The notes beneath the pieces were generated by a model. The model was not told the DNA's origin, ran no database searches, and worked only from the letters and a program-made list of their open reading frames with translations. Position numbers and translations under genes: made by a program. From assembly GCF_900108085.1 (NCBI RefSeq), contig NZ_FNVR01000012.1, positions 1-64,000 of the forward strand: a DNA stretch of 64,000 nucleotides, in the 5' to 3' direction. The DNA comes from Algoriphagus boritolerans DSM 17298 = JCM 18970. GTDB lineage: Bacteria > Bacteroidota > Bacteroidia > Cytophagales > Cyclobacteriaceae. Shown in pieces: positions 23,909 through 33,481 of this stretch (positions within the stretch are counted from its first letter, which is position 1; the number at the start of each line of letters is the position of its first letter).

Positions 23909-26200
23909 TTAAAAAGGGAACCCAATTGCAAAGTTGAAAATCAGGTTGTCACGTCTCCAGCTTTTGTCACCAAAGTCAAAATTGCGGACCCAACGCTCAT
24001 TTTCAGGCAGGGAAGGGATTCGAAGCGGAGTGGCTAAGTCAAAGCGAATCACAAAAAACTCAATGTCAACACGCAGTCCAATTCCAGTTCCCACCGCAAG
24101 TTCATCCCACCAGGAGGAAGTGAATTTCCCGCCGGGCAGTGATTCATTTTCATTCATCAGCCAGAGATTTCCTGCATCAAAGAACGCAGCCCCTTTCAAA
24201 ACAGAAATAATAGGAAATCTGTATTCAAGATTTCCTTCCAGCCGGATATCACCAGCCTGATCAAAGAAAGATGCCTGGTTAAAAACCTCCGGTCGGTAGG
24301 TACCCGGTCCCAGAGACCTGATTCTAAAAGCCCGGATACTGTTGGGTCCTCCCGCAAAAAACTGCTTGACATAAGGTAATGAAACAGAACGCCCCAGGGG
24401 CTTGCCTACTCCTGCCAAAAATCTGGTGGCCAGGGTGTGCTCTTTGGAAAATCTGAAGTAGTAGCGCAGATCCAAATCAGCTTTGGCATAATGGGCGTAA
24501 GGCATTCCTAAAAGTTCCCCGGATTTTGACCCGATGATATTGCTCACCGCATTTAGGCCACTTCCTGCCAAATCCAACCCGACTCCCACAAAAACCGCAT
24601 GCGTTCTGAATTTGTCTGCGAGTTTATTATAATTGAAAGTATAATTCACCCCCGCAATGAACTGACGTTGGAAGCTGTTCCGAAGAAAAGGATTGGAATC
24701 CAAGATGGATTCAAATTCCTCGGACGTTTTGGTCAGGTTTACTACATTGATGCTCACCGGGTTGATTTCATGGTAAACAAAACGATTTGCGTTCCAGAAA
24801 TACCCATAATTTCCCGAGAAGGTATTCAGACGGTACAAGCCCCCGCGATCCAGAAATTCAGTTCCCAAACTAATTTTCGTTTTAGGGACTGAGTAGCTAA
24901 AACGTTCCTTGATCGGAATAAAAAATATCACTCTGGGATAGATCAAATCGGCTTTCAATCCTAATTCCACTGAATTCAAACCTTGCACTCCCCCTCTACC
25001 CACCTGAAATTCATAGGCAAACTTCCCGGTAAGATTCAGTGTCTCACCGCCATCAAAGAGGTTTCGGTTTCGGTAAATAACATTTACCGCAGGGCCGGCA
25101 AAATTGTTGGATTTGGAGATTCCCTGAAGTTCCGCTCGCAGGGATCGCTTGGCCATAGGAGAAAGGTAAATATTGGCTCGCAGATGCCCTAGTGTGTCGT
25201 CTGCCTCCAGTTCCTCATACCGCAGATTCACGAAACGGTAATTGCCAATCGAGCTTAGGCGATTGCTGGAAAGCCTCGATTTAGTCGGATCGTAAAGTGA
25301 ATCCTTTTCGATCAAAATGTAATCGTCCAATAAATTTGGCTTAAAAACCAGCTCCCCCTGAATAAAATTCTTTCCGTTGAGCGTTACGGTATCGATTAAC
25401 TCAGCTTCATCATCAATGGAGTAATTGGGAAAAACATTGATTTCATCCACTTTGTAGGGAATAATTCCTGCCTTAGAGACGGAATTCTTGAATCTGAGGT
25501 ACAAGTTGAAAGTCCGTGCGGAATCGCCTGAATTGGTATCAGCCTCAAAAATCAAGTACTCATCATTGAAGTTGTAATAACCTCTGCTTTTGAGTGCATC
25601 TTCGATTCGGACCCGTTCAGTGTTTAGTTTTGATAAGTCAAAGCGCGTACCGGGCTTCAATTCGGTATCTTTCAATAACTTGATGATTTCCCGATCGATC
25701 TCCATAGAGTCCCGATCCACCATCAAACTGTCCATCAGGTAAGGGCTGGATATCTGAACGGTATAAGCCAAGTCAGCAAACTTACCCTTTCGGCGGACGT
25801 CAGAACTGGTGATGCTGTAGAAAAAACCTCTGTTTTCGAGTCGGTTGAGAATGAGCTCCTCCGTTTGAGGGGGATTTACTTCACTAAAATAGATGGGTTT
25901 TTCTCCCAGTTTTTTATTCAAAAACCGATTGATAAATCCCGGTTTTTCTTGAGTGCCTTTGTAGTAGGCCCAAAGCCCAACGTACATCCCAAGTATTTTT
26001 TTATTAGGCTCAGGCCGCAAGAGTGCCTCCACTTCTTCGGTTACTTCTTTGATGTCATTGATATCATCACCGGACTTCAACTCTAGGGTAGCTCCCGTGT
26101 AGAGGTATTCATCTTCAGGAATAAATTTCTTTACACTGCACCCAAAAGTAAGCGCAAGAATAAAGGTCATTCCGGTGAAAAAAGCGCTAAAGGTCTTCAT
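23909..26200 (-). CDS. tamL: TamL: BamA/TamA family outer membrane lipoprotein
   Basis: 763 aa from the ATG at 26198-26200 (MKTFSAFF). The lipobox is LALTFGCSVKKF (Cys near residue 21), a feature of Bacteroidota TamL and not of proteobacterial TamA. POTRA-like domains cover about residues 30-350 (LENRGFF, LKSRGYYNF, IGNYRFVNLRYEE). The barrel follows, with KLADKFRTHAVFVG, PYVKQFFAGGPNSIRAFRIRSLGPG (the RGF-type motif) and a final FNFAIGFPF ending in Phe. It works with TamB in outer membrane protein or lipid homeostasis. Its start lies inside the end of the tamB gene (14-bp overlap), so the two are co-transcribed and probably coupled. Confidence 0.9.
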   Translation of the reverse strand: MKTFSAFFTGMTFILALTFGCSVKKFIPEDEYLYTGATLELKSGDDINDIKEVTEEVEALLRPEPNKKILGMYVGLWAYYKGTQEKPGFINRFLNKKLGEKPIYFSEVNPPQTEELILNRLENRGFFYSITSSDVRRKGKFADLAYTVQISSPYLMDSLMVDRDSMEIDREIIKLLKDTELKPGTRFDLSKLNTERVRIEDALKSRGYYNFNDEYLIFEADTNSGDSARTFNLYLRFKNSVSKAGIIPYKVDEINVFPNYSIDDEAELIDTVTLNGKNFIQGELVFKPNLLDDYILIEKDSLYDPTKSRLSSNRLSSIGNYRFVNLRYEELEADDTLGHLRANIYLSPMAKRSLRAELQGISKSNNFAGPAVNVIYRNRNLFDGGETLNLTGKFAYEFQVGRGGVQGLNSVELGLKADLIYPRVIFFIPIKERFSYSVPKTKISLGTEFLDRGGLYRLNTFSGNYGYFWNANRFVYHEINPVSINVVNLTKTSEEFESILDSNPFLRNSFQRQFIAGVNYTFNYNKLADKFRTHAVFVGVGLDLAGSGLNAVSNIIGSKSGELLGMPYAHYAKADLDLRYYFRFSKEHTLATRFLAGVGKPLGRSVSLPYVKQFFAGGPNSIRAFRIRSLGPGTYRPEVFNQASFFDQAGDIRLEGNLEYRFPIISVLKGAAFFDAGNLWLMNENESLPGGKFTSSWWDELAVGTGIGLRVDIEFFVIRFDLATPLRIPSLPENERWVRNFDFGDKSWRRDNLIFNFAIGFPF

Positions 26201-29200
26201 TTTCCTCCTTTTTGGTTTTACCTCGCTTTTCGAGTTCATCGATAGGATTTAGTCGGTTTTTTTTTGCCTCCGATTCTTTCCACAATTCCAGAAATGAGTT
26301 GAATTCCCGGGTGAAAATCACTCCAAATCCTGTCACAATCAATTGACCGTCGATGATACTTTCAAACTCATTTCGCTGAAATCCTCTTAATCGGTATCGC
26401 CCATTTTCTGTCAGTAAATACTCGATACTGACATTTCCCAAAAGCGCGTTGCCCTGTTGCTGATTTTGGGGGCTTCCTTCAACATCGACTTGACTTCCCA
26501 CCTGCACCACAAGTCGATCATTAAACAGTTGCTTTCTGGCGCTGACATTCAGCTGAGTCCGTTCTTGGGGTGAATTTCCCTGATAGTCCGTAAAGCTGTC
26601 CAAGTCAAAGTCTAACTCAAAGCCGCTCTTTCCGAGCAAATTGCTCGAAAGTGCATTGAGCTGTCCTGATAGCACCTGGCTCACACTACTTCTTGCGATA
26701 GCTTCTGTGCCTCCTCCGGATCCATCACTTCCTGTAGATGGGAAAAACCGGTTCAAGACCAAAAGTGAAAACACCTGTTTGTTCAGCTCATCTTCCTGTT
26801 CGTTGACTTGCAACACTCTGGAATAGACATTTCCGCCCAAGGCACCTCGCTGCGCCTCCGGCATATCCAGTCGAAAAGAGATTTCGGGACGAAGCAGCTC
26901 GCCGTTGACATTGAGGTAAACGAGGAAAGGAAGCTCCTGAAAATATTGATTTCTGGACTCTCCCGACGCACTGGTCAGCTGCGAAGACATCAATTCACTC
27001 GAGGCAGTTCTGATCTCATAGATTGCGTTTATCGCCAATGTGGCATCCATTGGATCTCCATTCCAAGTGATCCGACTTCCCTGACCAATGGCAAATTTCC
27101 TGCTGACAAGGTTATACAGCGACATTTCATAGTGTCCGTCTCGAACTTCATAGTTTCCGCTTAGGGTAATCCTTCCGTTTGGATTGATTTCGAGATTAAG
27201 ATCTGCACTGCCAGAAACGAGAAGATTATCCCCTGACCGCTCATCGACGACCAATCGAAATGATGCTTTTGGGTCAGCCTGAATAATTGCCCGAATGTCA
27301 TATCCCACAAACCCACTCGTGGTCTCATCGGTCGCTCGGGTAAGGATGTCATAGGGATCACTTCGATTCACAAATACCACTACGCCATCCCGCTCCACGA
27401 GATCAAGTTGTGACTCCGGGATGATGATGGTCAATTCGGTATTCTCTTTAACGGTCAGATTTGCCACTACTTTGGGCAAATTGAGATCTCCCGTAACGGT
27501 CACATCAGCATCAATGATCCCCTTTCCAAAAAACAGATCGTTGTCCTTTCGGGTGGAATTAACCACTGAAAAATCTTTGGCAAGAAGCTTAAGATCAAAG
27601 GAAGGATTGATCAGACTTTCGGTGATAATCGCTCCCTCGATTTCGAATGTATTGTTGTTCTCATCACGGATCGTAAAGTCCCGAAAATAAACTCCTTCAT
27701 TGTCCAATAAAATAGCTTCTTCTGAAAGCAGGTAATTTGCATTGAGCTGGGAGACGACAAATGCAGCCTCATTAAATTTGATTTCGCCCGTGTAATTGGG
27801 TTCTTGGGTAGTTCCACTTGCCTCTATTACCCCCGAGATATATCCGGAAGCATTCTCCAATTCACCTCCCGAAAGTCCGGCAAGGACTTCCATATCGATC
27901 TGATTTAGGTCTAATCGGACATTGAAGATCCCTCCGGCTTCAGCTGCTTTGAAATCCCCGCCCAAGTCCAAATTCATTCCACCGTCTTTCAGACTCATGG
28001 CTAGAATATAATCGCCAAGCGTCTCAGAAGTGGCCTCGAGATTCAAATTTCCCAACGGAACTTGTAGCAAATTCAAACTATCCACCTGCAATTGACCCAG
28101 TATACCCGGTGCACCAAATGGATTTTCCAATACCAATCTTCCATTGACAAAACCCGAGGCTATCAATTCATGTGGATTGAGCAAGCTGGTGAAAGTTTCC
28201 AATCTGAAATTGTCAAACTGAATCGCCAGGTGTTCATCGGTGATATCCACCAAGTCATTCCGAAGCGACAATTCCTGCTGATCGCTGAAAAATCTAAACT
28301 CCTCAAAATCAACAAACTTTTGGGCGATCTGAATGAGGTTGTTCTCCGGTATACTCCACTCCTGTGAATTCACCAGAAGGTTTTCGGGAGATACATGGAT
28401 GCTCAGTGTATCCCCGGAATAGCCGATGTCGGTCGCGATGTGAACTGATTTTTCCTCTCCGGAAAATGAATTGAAGTCAAAGTAGAGCCTGGATTGCTGA
28501 AGTATTCCTGTGAAATAAGTCCGGTCCATGGCCAAAGGGCCGGAATTAAGCGCTAAAAATCCAAAAGCAAGGTCTAAATCATCATTGCTGGAATCGATCC
28601 TGATTCCCAAGCTATCGACTTCTGTTCCACCATATTTCACATAAGGAAAATCAATCCTCGCGAGCAGCTTGTCAGCCGGCTGGCTAAAATCCACCTGGAT
28701 TCTAGCGCTATCCAATTGATCCAAACCCAGAAGAAGCACTTGATTAAGTATAGGTGCCTGATTGATTAAGAGATCCATTTCCATGGTAATGCCTCCCAAA
28801 GACTGACCCATGGTGTCTAGTTCATCCAGATGTTGTTTGAAATGCTGGGTAACCGCTGTAATCAAACTGTCAGGGGAAGTGTTTGATCGAAGAAAACCAT
28901 TTAAAAGAAGACTTTTGATGGAGATGCTTGTGGAATCTTCCCGGATTCGTGCATTCAGATCCAAGGGGCCAAGGGGATAAGTTCGTTGATCATACAACAC
29001 AATGGCATCGCTAAGACTGGTAGTCAAATCGAAATCAGAAGGGTTTCCTTCAAATTTTGCTTGAAAAAGCATTTTTGCACGGGTAGTTTGCCCGGCAAAT
29101 CCCAACTTGTACAAATCGATGCCTTTCAAATCCAGGTTTAAATCAATAATTGACCGGGCTGTATCCAAACTCAAATTGGTCAACAGGTCGAAATTCAGAA

Positions 29201-31265
29201 ACTCATCCTCCAGCCACATGTGGACATCGCCGACTCCATTTTCCAGCTGACCTTCCAAAGCCAATCCGGAGTAATCATTGCCATTGATTCGCAATCTGTC
29301 AAAGGAGGAGCTCAGCTGCGCACTCAGGTCATTCAATGTCGTACCGGAACCTTTGGCGGAAAGTTGAAAAGACAAGGTGTCAAGTCCGGCATTTCCCAAA
29401 ATTGCTCCCAATTGGAGTTGATTTATACCCAGATCCGCATCAAAGGCCAAAATCTCATTGTTTTGAAAACTGCCATTCAGCAGGATATTTCCCAATTCCG
29501 TATCCAGTTCGACCTTAGCCAACACATCGTCCAGCTTTCCGGCTGCATTCGCGCTCAAGTTGATCTCTTGCGGTAAATTGAAATTGGCAAACTGAGATTC
29601 ATCCATGAACCTGAATAGGGTCTCCCGATCGGTTCTTAATCCCAATTGCGGAAAGTCAAAAGTCAATCGCTCCGGATCCAAAACATGGGTCAACTGGCCA
29701 TTTCCACGAAAAACCGATTCCCTCCATTTCAAATCCAGTAAATCTATGGCTAGCGAATTGAGATTTCCATTGGCTTTGAGCTGCGCATAAATTGGAGCGG
29801 TGGCGAGTTCACGCAAGAGCGTATCGTCTGCAAGCTCAGGCACCAAGAAATAACTGTCTTTGAGGTCAAGCCGGGTTTCGGTCAGGGAAATATCGAAGTC
29901 GGCTGTTTCGGGATTGTCCATGAGAAGCTGAATTGACTGAAAGCCCAATTCCGCCAATCCCTTCACTTGACTCTTGTTAGTTTCAATCCATAGATCTTGC
30001 AGCTGGGACGAGGACTCGGATAGAGAAAAGTCAAACCTCAGATTTTTCAATTCAAATCCTCCCGCTTCGACAAATCCCGCATCCCGTACCTTCAGCCCTG
30101 CCAGGTTATTTTCGAGAAATAAATCCTCACCGGAAAATCGAATATTTTCGATGAAAAGCACTTCAGGATTGAAATAGCCCTGTTGAGTCTGAAGGTCAGC
30201 CGTCTTTAAATCAACCGAGTTATTTTGTAGGGAAATGCTCCCAACCTGCACATTCCAATCGGGCCATACAAAGGGGATTGATTCGGCAGCAAGTTCCTGA
30301 ACTTCTTCATCGACTCCGAAGTCATGAAATAAAATTTTTGAATCCAGCAGGCTGATCGTACTGAGTTCGACGATCTGATTTTGAAGATCAATTTTGGGAG
30401 CCTGAAGTATAAAGTTCCCGATTTTCAATTCCGCACGCTGTTGATCAACTCTGTTGAAATAGCTCGCAGTTACCTCATCCAGAAGGACATGATCAAGAAT
30501 CAAAAACGGCAAAATCCCCTCTACAGAATCTTCCTCACTTGGTTCGAAAGGCTTGGTTTGAATGTAGGAAATTTGGGAATTATGGAGCGAAAAGTCTGAA
30601 ATCCGAAATTGGGATTGTCCCAAATTGAAAAGCGGGATCGCAATCTCCAAAGCCCCAAGTCTCAGGGAGGCATCAATTCCCAGGGCTTCATCACGGTATC
30701 GAAGGTCAAAATCTTTCAGAGAAACAGGAGACAAGGTAATGGACAGGGCTGTGGTGTCTGCCTGTACGGGCGATTCATCTTTTATCGTCACTTCCCCATC
30801 TTGTGAAACAAATGCCTCAATTAAAAAATCAAAATTAAATTCCTCGGATAGCTCTGATCTGGAAATTGTTGCTTTTAGTCCCTCCCATTCCAGCTTGGTG
30901 ATTTCGATAGCACCTGATTGGATCCATGGAGTAATTGCGACCCCCACCTCCAATTTGCGCGAATAAAGCAAGGTATCACCTGCCTTATCTTCCAAATAAA
31001 GGCCTTCGAGATACAGATTTCCTCCAAAGGTCAGGAAGAATTTATCCACAGAAACCTTGGTGTTGGTCTTATTGGACACATAGCTTGTGGCCTTTTTGAC
31101 CACAATGCTTTGGCCCCAAGGACTTCGAATGAAAAGCAACAAAATAACCGCGATAACCAAAAGCGAGGCTATCGATACACCTAAAACCTTTAAAAATGTC
31201 CTGATGAATCTTTTGATAGGATTTAATTTTACTTTTTGGATTGAGGAGTAACCGCCTTTTCTTAA
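26187..31265 (-). CDS. tamB: TamB translocation/assembly module protein
   Basis: At least 1657 aa from a TTG at 31158-31160. The same frame stays open upstream to 31265 and encodes KRFIRTFLKVLGVSIASLL, the missing half of the N-terminal transmembrane anchor, so the true start lies in that stretch. No ATG, GTG or TTG occurs there. The body is a long beta-rich AsmA/TamB-like repeat protein. The C-terminal DUF490 domain (about residues 1230-1600: LFFGKGIIDADVTVTG, RITWNGDPMDATLAINAIYEI, GLLVLNRF-like VFSLLVLNRFFP) is the family signature. TamB spans the periplasm from inner membrane to TamL. It forms an operon with the TamL gene. Confidence 0.88.
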   Translation of the reverse strand, partial: LRKGGYSSIQKVKLNPIKRFIRTFLKVLGVSIASLLVIAVILLLFIRSPWGQSIVVKKATSYVSNKTNTKVSVDKFFLTFGGNLYLEGLYLEDKAGDTLLYSRKLEVGVAITPWIQSGAIEITKLEWEGLKATISRSELSEEFNFDFLIEAFVSQDGEVTIKDESPVQADTTALSITLSPVSLKDFDLRYRDEALGIDASLRLGALEIAIPLFNLGQSQFRISDFSLHNSQISYIQTKPFEPSEEDSVEGILPFLILDHVLLDEVTASYFNRVDQQRAELKIGNFILQAPKIDLQNQIVELSTISLLDSKILFHDFGVDEEVQELAAESIPFVWPDWNVQVGSISLQNNSVDLKTADLQTQQGYFNPEVLFIENIRFSGEDLFLENNLAGLKVRDAGFVEAGGFELKNLRFDFSLSESSSQLQDLWIETNKSQVKGLAELGFQSIQLLMDNPETADFDISLTETRLDLKDSYFLVPELADDTLLRELATAPIYAQLKANGNLNSLAIDLLDLKWRESVFRGNGQLTHVLDPERLTFDFPQLGLRTDRETLFRFMDESQFANFNLPQEINLSANAAGKLDDVLAKVELDTELGNILLNGSFQNNEILAFDADLGINQLQLGAILGNAGLDTLSFQLSAKGSGTTLNDLSAQLSSSFDRLRINGNDYSGLALEGQLENGVGDVHMWLEDEFLNFDLLTNLSLDTARSIIDLNLDLKGIDLYKLGFAGQTTRAKMLFQAKFEGNPSDFDLTTSLSDAIVLYDQRTYPLGPLDLNARIREDSTSISIKSLLLNGFLRSNTSPDSLITAVTQHFKQHLDELDTMGQSLGGITMEMDLLINQAPILNQVLLLGLDQLDSARIQVDFSQPADKLLARIDFPYVKYGGTEVDSLGIRIDSSNDDLDLAFGFLALNSGPLAMDRTYFTGILQQSRLYFDFNSFSGEEKSVHIATDIGYSGDTLSIHVSPENLLVNSQEWSIPENNLIQIAQKFVDFEEFRFFSDQQELSLRNDLVDITDEHLAIQFDNFRLETFTSLLNPHELIASGFVNGRLVLENPFGAPGILGQLQVDSLNLLQVPLGNLNLEATSETLGDYILAMSLKDGGMNLDLGGDFKAAEAGGIFNVRLDLNQIDMEVLAGLSGGELENASGYISGVIEASGTTQEPNYTGEIKFNEAAFVVSQLNANYLLSEEAILLDNEGVYFRDFTIRDENNNTFEIEGAIITESLINPSFDLKLLAKDFSVVNSTRKDNDLFFGKGIIDADVTVTGDLNLPKVVANLTVKENTELTIIIPESQLDLVERDGVVVFVNRSDPYDILTRATDETTSGFVGYDIRAIIQADPKASFRLVVDERSGDNLLVSGSADLNLEINPNGRITLSGNYEVRDGHYEMSLYNLVSRKFAIGQGSRITWNGDPMDATLAINAIYEIRTASSELMSSQLTSASGESRNQYFQELPFLVYLNVNGELLRPEISFRLDMPEAQRGALGGNVYSRVLQVNEQEDELNKQVFSLLVLNRFFPSTGSDGSGGGTEAIARSSVSQVLSGQLNALSSNLLGKSGFELDFDLDSFTDYQGNSPQERTQLNVSARKQLFNDRLVVQVGSQVDVEGSPQNQQQGNALLGNVSIEYLLTENGRYRLRGFQRNEFESIIDGQLIVTGFGVIFTREFNSFLELWKESEAKKNRLNPIDELEKRGKTKKEENEDL

Positions 31266-31454
31266 TTAATAGTCAAGAAATTTGCCAAAAAGGGTTCAAA
31301 AAACGATCATTTATATAATCGGTAAACGATCAACATGTTTGACAATACTACGAAATTTGTGCAACATTCGGGTCATACGGGATAGGTACTGTCAAATCAA
31401 GCCAAGTAAACCCATGCGGAAAAACCATGAGAATTCAAGCGTTGATCCTTCCGG

Positions 31455-31489
31455 TTGATCATAATCCAGGTTAAACTTTTTACTTTGTA
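31455..31489 (+). promoter_or_regulatory. Possible promoter of the glycosyltransferase gene
   Basis: TTG near 31455 and TTACTTTG at 31482-31489 approximate the Bacteroidota -33/-7 boxes. The ATG at 31515 lies about 25 bp downstream. Weak match. Confidence 0.3.
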
Positions 31490-31514
31490 GGCCGAGTTCC
31501 GTTTCAACAGATCG

Positions 31515-32543
31515 ATGATCCTATACATCTTCCCCGTTCGCACCGCATTTATCGACCGAGATTTGGAAATGATCAGTCCAGTGGCAAAGATCAAACCCTT
31601 GGAGTTTACGCAAAGCCCTGTTCTTCTCCCGTTTTACTTTATTCTTCAGTTTTTTCAGTTGCTTTGGTTCTTGCCTGTCACCTGCCAATACCTCTGTTTT
31701 TTTGGAGGATATCACAGTGTTTTGCCGGTTTGGTTTGGGCGGATTTTAGGTAAAAAATGCACCATTCAGGCAGGAGGTACGGACTGTATCAATATGCCGG
31801 AGATCGGCTATGGAAATTTTCGGAAAAAGTGGCTTCGGAAAGCTACGGTCTATTCGTTCAAAAACTGCTCCCTGATCCTGCCTGTAGCAGACGCCTTAGT
31901 CAAACAGGAGTACGCCTATGATCCGAAGATCAACCCCAAGCAAGGCCTATTGAATTTGATTCCCGATCTGAAAACGCCCATTCAGGTCATTCCAAACGGT
32001 TTCGATACCGATTTTTGGAGGGATTTAGGCAGAGAGCGAAGGCCTTTCAGTTTTATTTCCGTCGCCACAGGAACATCCAATCCATCCCGGGCAATTGTCA
32101 AAGGTTACGATCTCGTTGAAAAATTAGCCAAAAATCATCCGGATTGGTCCTTCACTTTGGTAGGGGATCCTGCCTACATTTCTTCAAATTCCAATGTGAA
32201 AATCTTGGGGAAACTAAAGGCTACCGAACTCTTGAAACAATACAACACCCATCAATTTTACCTTCAACTCTCCACTTCGGAGGGGTTTCCCAACGCCTTA
32301 GGTGAAGCAATGGCCTGTGGCTGTGTGCCAATTGGCTCGGCTGTAGGGGCGATTCCGGAGATCATAGACAAGACTGGATTTCTACTTTTTCGAAAAGAAA
32401 TTAACGAGTTGGAAGCGCTCATTCTAGGTTTTGACTTATCAAAATCGAAGCAACTTTCGGCTGAAGCCTCTTTAAGAATAAAAAATGAATTCAACTTTGC
32501 GCATCGAAAAAAAAAGCTTCTAAAAGCACTCCTCCGGTCTTAG
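31515..32543 (+). CDS. Glycosyltransferase family 4 (GT-B fold)
   Basis: 342 aa. The N-terminal half has FFGGYHSVLPVWFGRI and TIQAGGTDCINMPE (acceptor side). The C-terminal half has VIPNGFDTDFW, FSFISVATGTSNPSRAIVKGYDL, WSFTLVGDP, and the nucleotide-sugar binding block LQLSTSEGFPNALGEAMACGCVPIGSAVGAIPEII (in parts) with the E-x7-E pattern. It transfers a sugar to a lipid, polysaccharide or protein acceptor at the inner membrane. It is not next to other polysaccharide genes. Its 3' end overlaps the convergent Crp/Fnr gene by 4 bp, so no terminator separates them. Confidence 0.88.
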   Translation: MILYIFPVRTAFIDRDLEMISPVAKIKPLEFTQSPVLLPFYFILQFFQLLWFLPVTCQYLCFFGGYHSVLPVWFGRILGKKCTIQAGGTDCINMPEIGYGNFRKKWLRKATVYSFKNCSLILPVADALVKQEYAYDPKINPKQGLLNLIPDLKTPIQVIPNGFDTDFWRDLGRERRPFSFISVATGTSNPSRAIVKGYDLVEKLAKNHPDWSFTLVGDPAYISSNSNVKILGKLKATELLKQYNTHQFYLQLSTSEGFPNALGEAMACGCVPIGSAVGAIPEIIDKTGFLLFRKEINELEALILGFDLSKSKQLSAEASLRIKNEFNFAHRKKKLLKALLRS

Positions 32544-33187
32544 GAAAGTAATTCGATTTGATTCCGACTTACACGGACTACTCCACGCTGCTCTAATTTT
32601 TTGAGCAATCTGGTGATCACTTCCCTGCTTGAATTCAATTCTTGCGAAATCTGCAGGTGGGTTTTGTGGACAGTGGCGTTTTGGCTTGCCTCAGCATTTT
32701 TCTCCAAATACTCAATCAATCGCTCATCCATCCGATGAAATGCGATTCCGTCCACCACTTTAAGCAATTCTTCAAAGCGATCCTGATACGTGTCCATCAC
32801 AAAATAATACCAGGACTTGTACTTGGGCATCCAAAGATCAAGCTTATCAATCGGTACCACAATCACGGTGGTTTTTTCCTCGGCAATCGCCTTAATCTTG
32901 GAATAGCCCTCACGGGCAGAGCAAATCATGGTTATGGCACAGGCCTCACCTGGACCGAGGTAATACAAGAATAGTTCATGATCATCCTCATCTTCTCTGA
33001 AAACCTTAACACAGCCTGAAACTATGAGGGGAATTTCCTCCACTTTCTGACCAATATCCATCATCAGGGTGTCCACAGCCAAGATATTTAATCTGGAACA
33101 GGCAAGGATTTCAGCTTTCAAATCTTTTTCAAATTGAGGAAAACACTCCTCCAGAAAATTCCCCAAATTATTTTTATTATCAGTCAT
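32540..33187 (-). CDS. Crp/Fnr family transcriptional regulator
   Basis: 215 aa from the ATG at 33185-33187 (MTDNKNN). A 9-residue longer start would overlap the operator and is rejected. The cyclic-nucleotide-binding-like domain covers about residues 20-130 (QKVEEIPLIVSGCVKVFRED, LFLYYLGPGEACAITMICS). The C-terminal winged helix follows (THLQISQELNSSREVITRLLKKLEQRGVVRVSRNQIEL, in parts). There is no N-terminal Cys cluster for an Fe-S centre of the FNR kind. It is divergent from the cytochrome bd operon with a GTGA-N6-TCAC site in the spacer, so it probably controls respiration genes and itself. Confidence 0.92.
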   Translation of the reverse strand: MTDNKNNLGNFLEECFPQFEKDLKAEILACSRLNILAVDTLMMDIGQKVEEIPLIVSGCVKVFREDEDDHELFLYYLGPGEACAITMICSAREGYSKIKAIAEEKTTVIVVPIDKLDLWMPKYKSWYYFVMDTYQDRFEELLKVVDGIAFHRMDERLIEYLEKNAEASQNATVHKTHLQISQELNSSREVITRLLKKLEQRGVVRVSRNQIELLS

Positions 33188-33207
33188 GGTGATTGAATTT
33201 ATTTCGG

Positions 33208-33221
33208 GTGACATCGATCAC
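33208..33221. promoter_or_regulatory. Crp/Fnr-type palindromic operator
   Basis: GTGACATCGATCAC has exact GTGA and TCAC half-sites with a 6-bp spacer, the CRP-family arrangement. It lies between the regulator start (33187) and the plus-strand cyd operon start (33284). Confidence 0.7.
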
Positions 33222-33283
33222 TTAAATCTATTTATTGAAAGTTAATTTTGGTAAAGTTTGTTCCAAATGAAAATCCCCAATTG

Positions 33284-33481
33284 ATGAAATCGCGAATAAA
33301 TATTCTTTTTCTGATTGGTATGGGATTGATGTTTTTGTTTCGGATTCTTACAAAAATACCGGACTTACCCGAAACAGTTTTTGGCTTTGATACACCAAAG
33401 CTATTGAAGATTCTCTTTGGACTGATTTTCATTATTGCCAGCTTGATTATTTACAGAAAACCAAAAAAATCCGCACCATGA
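33284..33481 (+). CDS. Small membrane protein at the head of the cyd operon
   Basis: 65 aa from the ATG at 33284 (MKSRINILF). An upstream start at 33248 is possible but less natural. There are two predicted transmembrane helices (ILFLIGMGLMFLFRI and ILFGLIFIIASLIIY) and a basic tail RKPKKSAP. Its stop overlaps the cydA ATG by 4 bp (ATGA), which means translational coupling. I do not recognise the family. Like the small CydX/CydS subunits, though larger, it may assist cytochrome bd assembly or stability. Confidence 0.75.
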   Translation: MKSRINILFLIGMGLMFLFRILTKIPDLPETVFGFDTPKLLKILFGLIFIIASLIIYRKPKKSAP

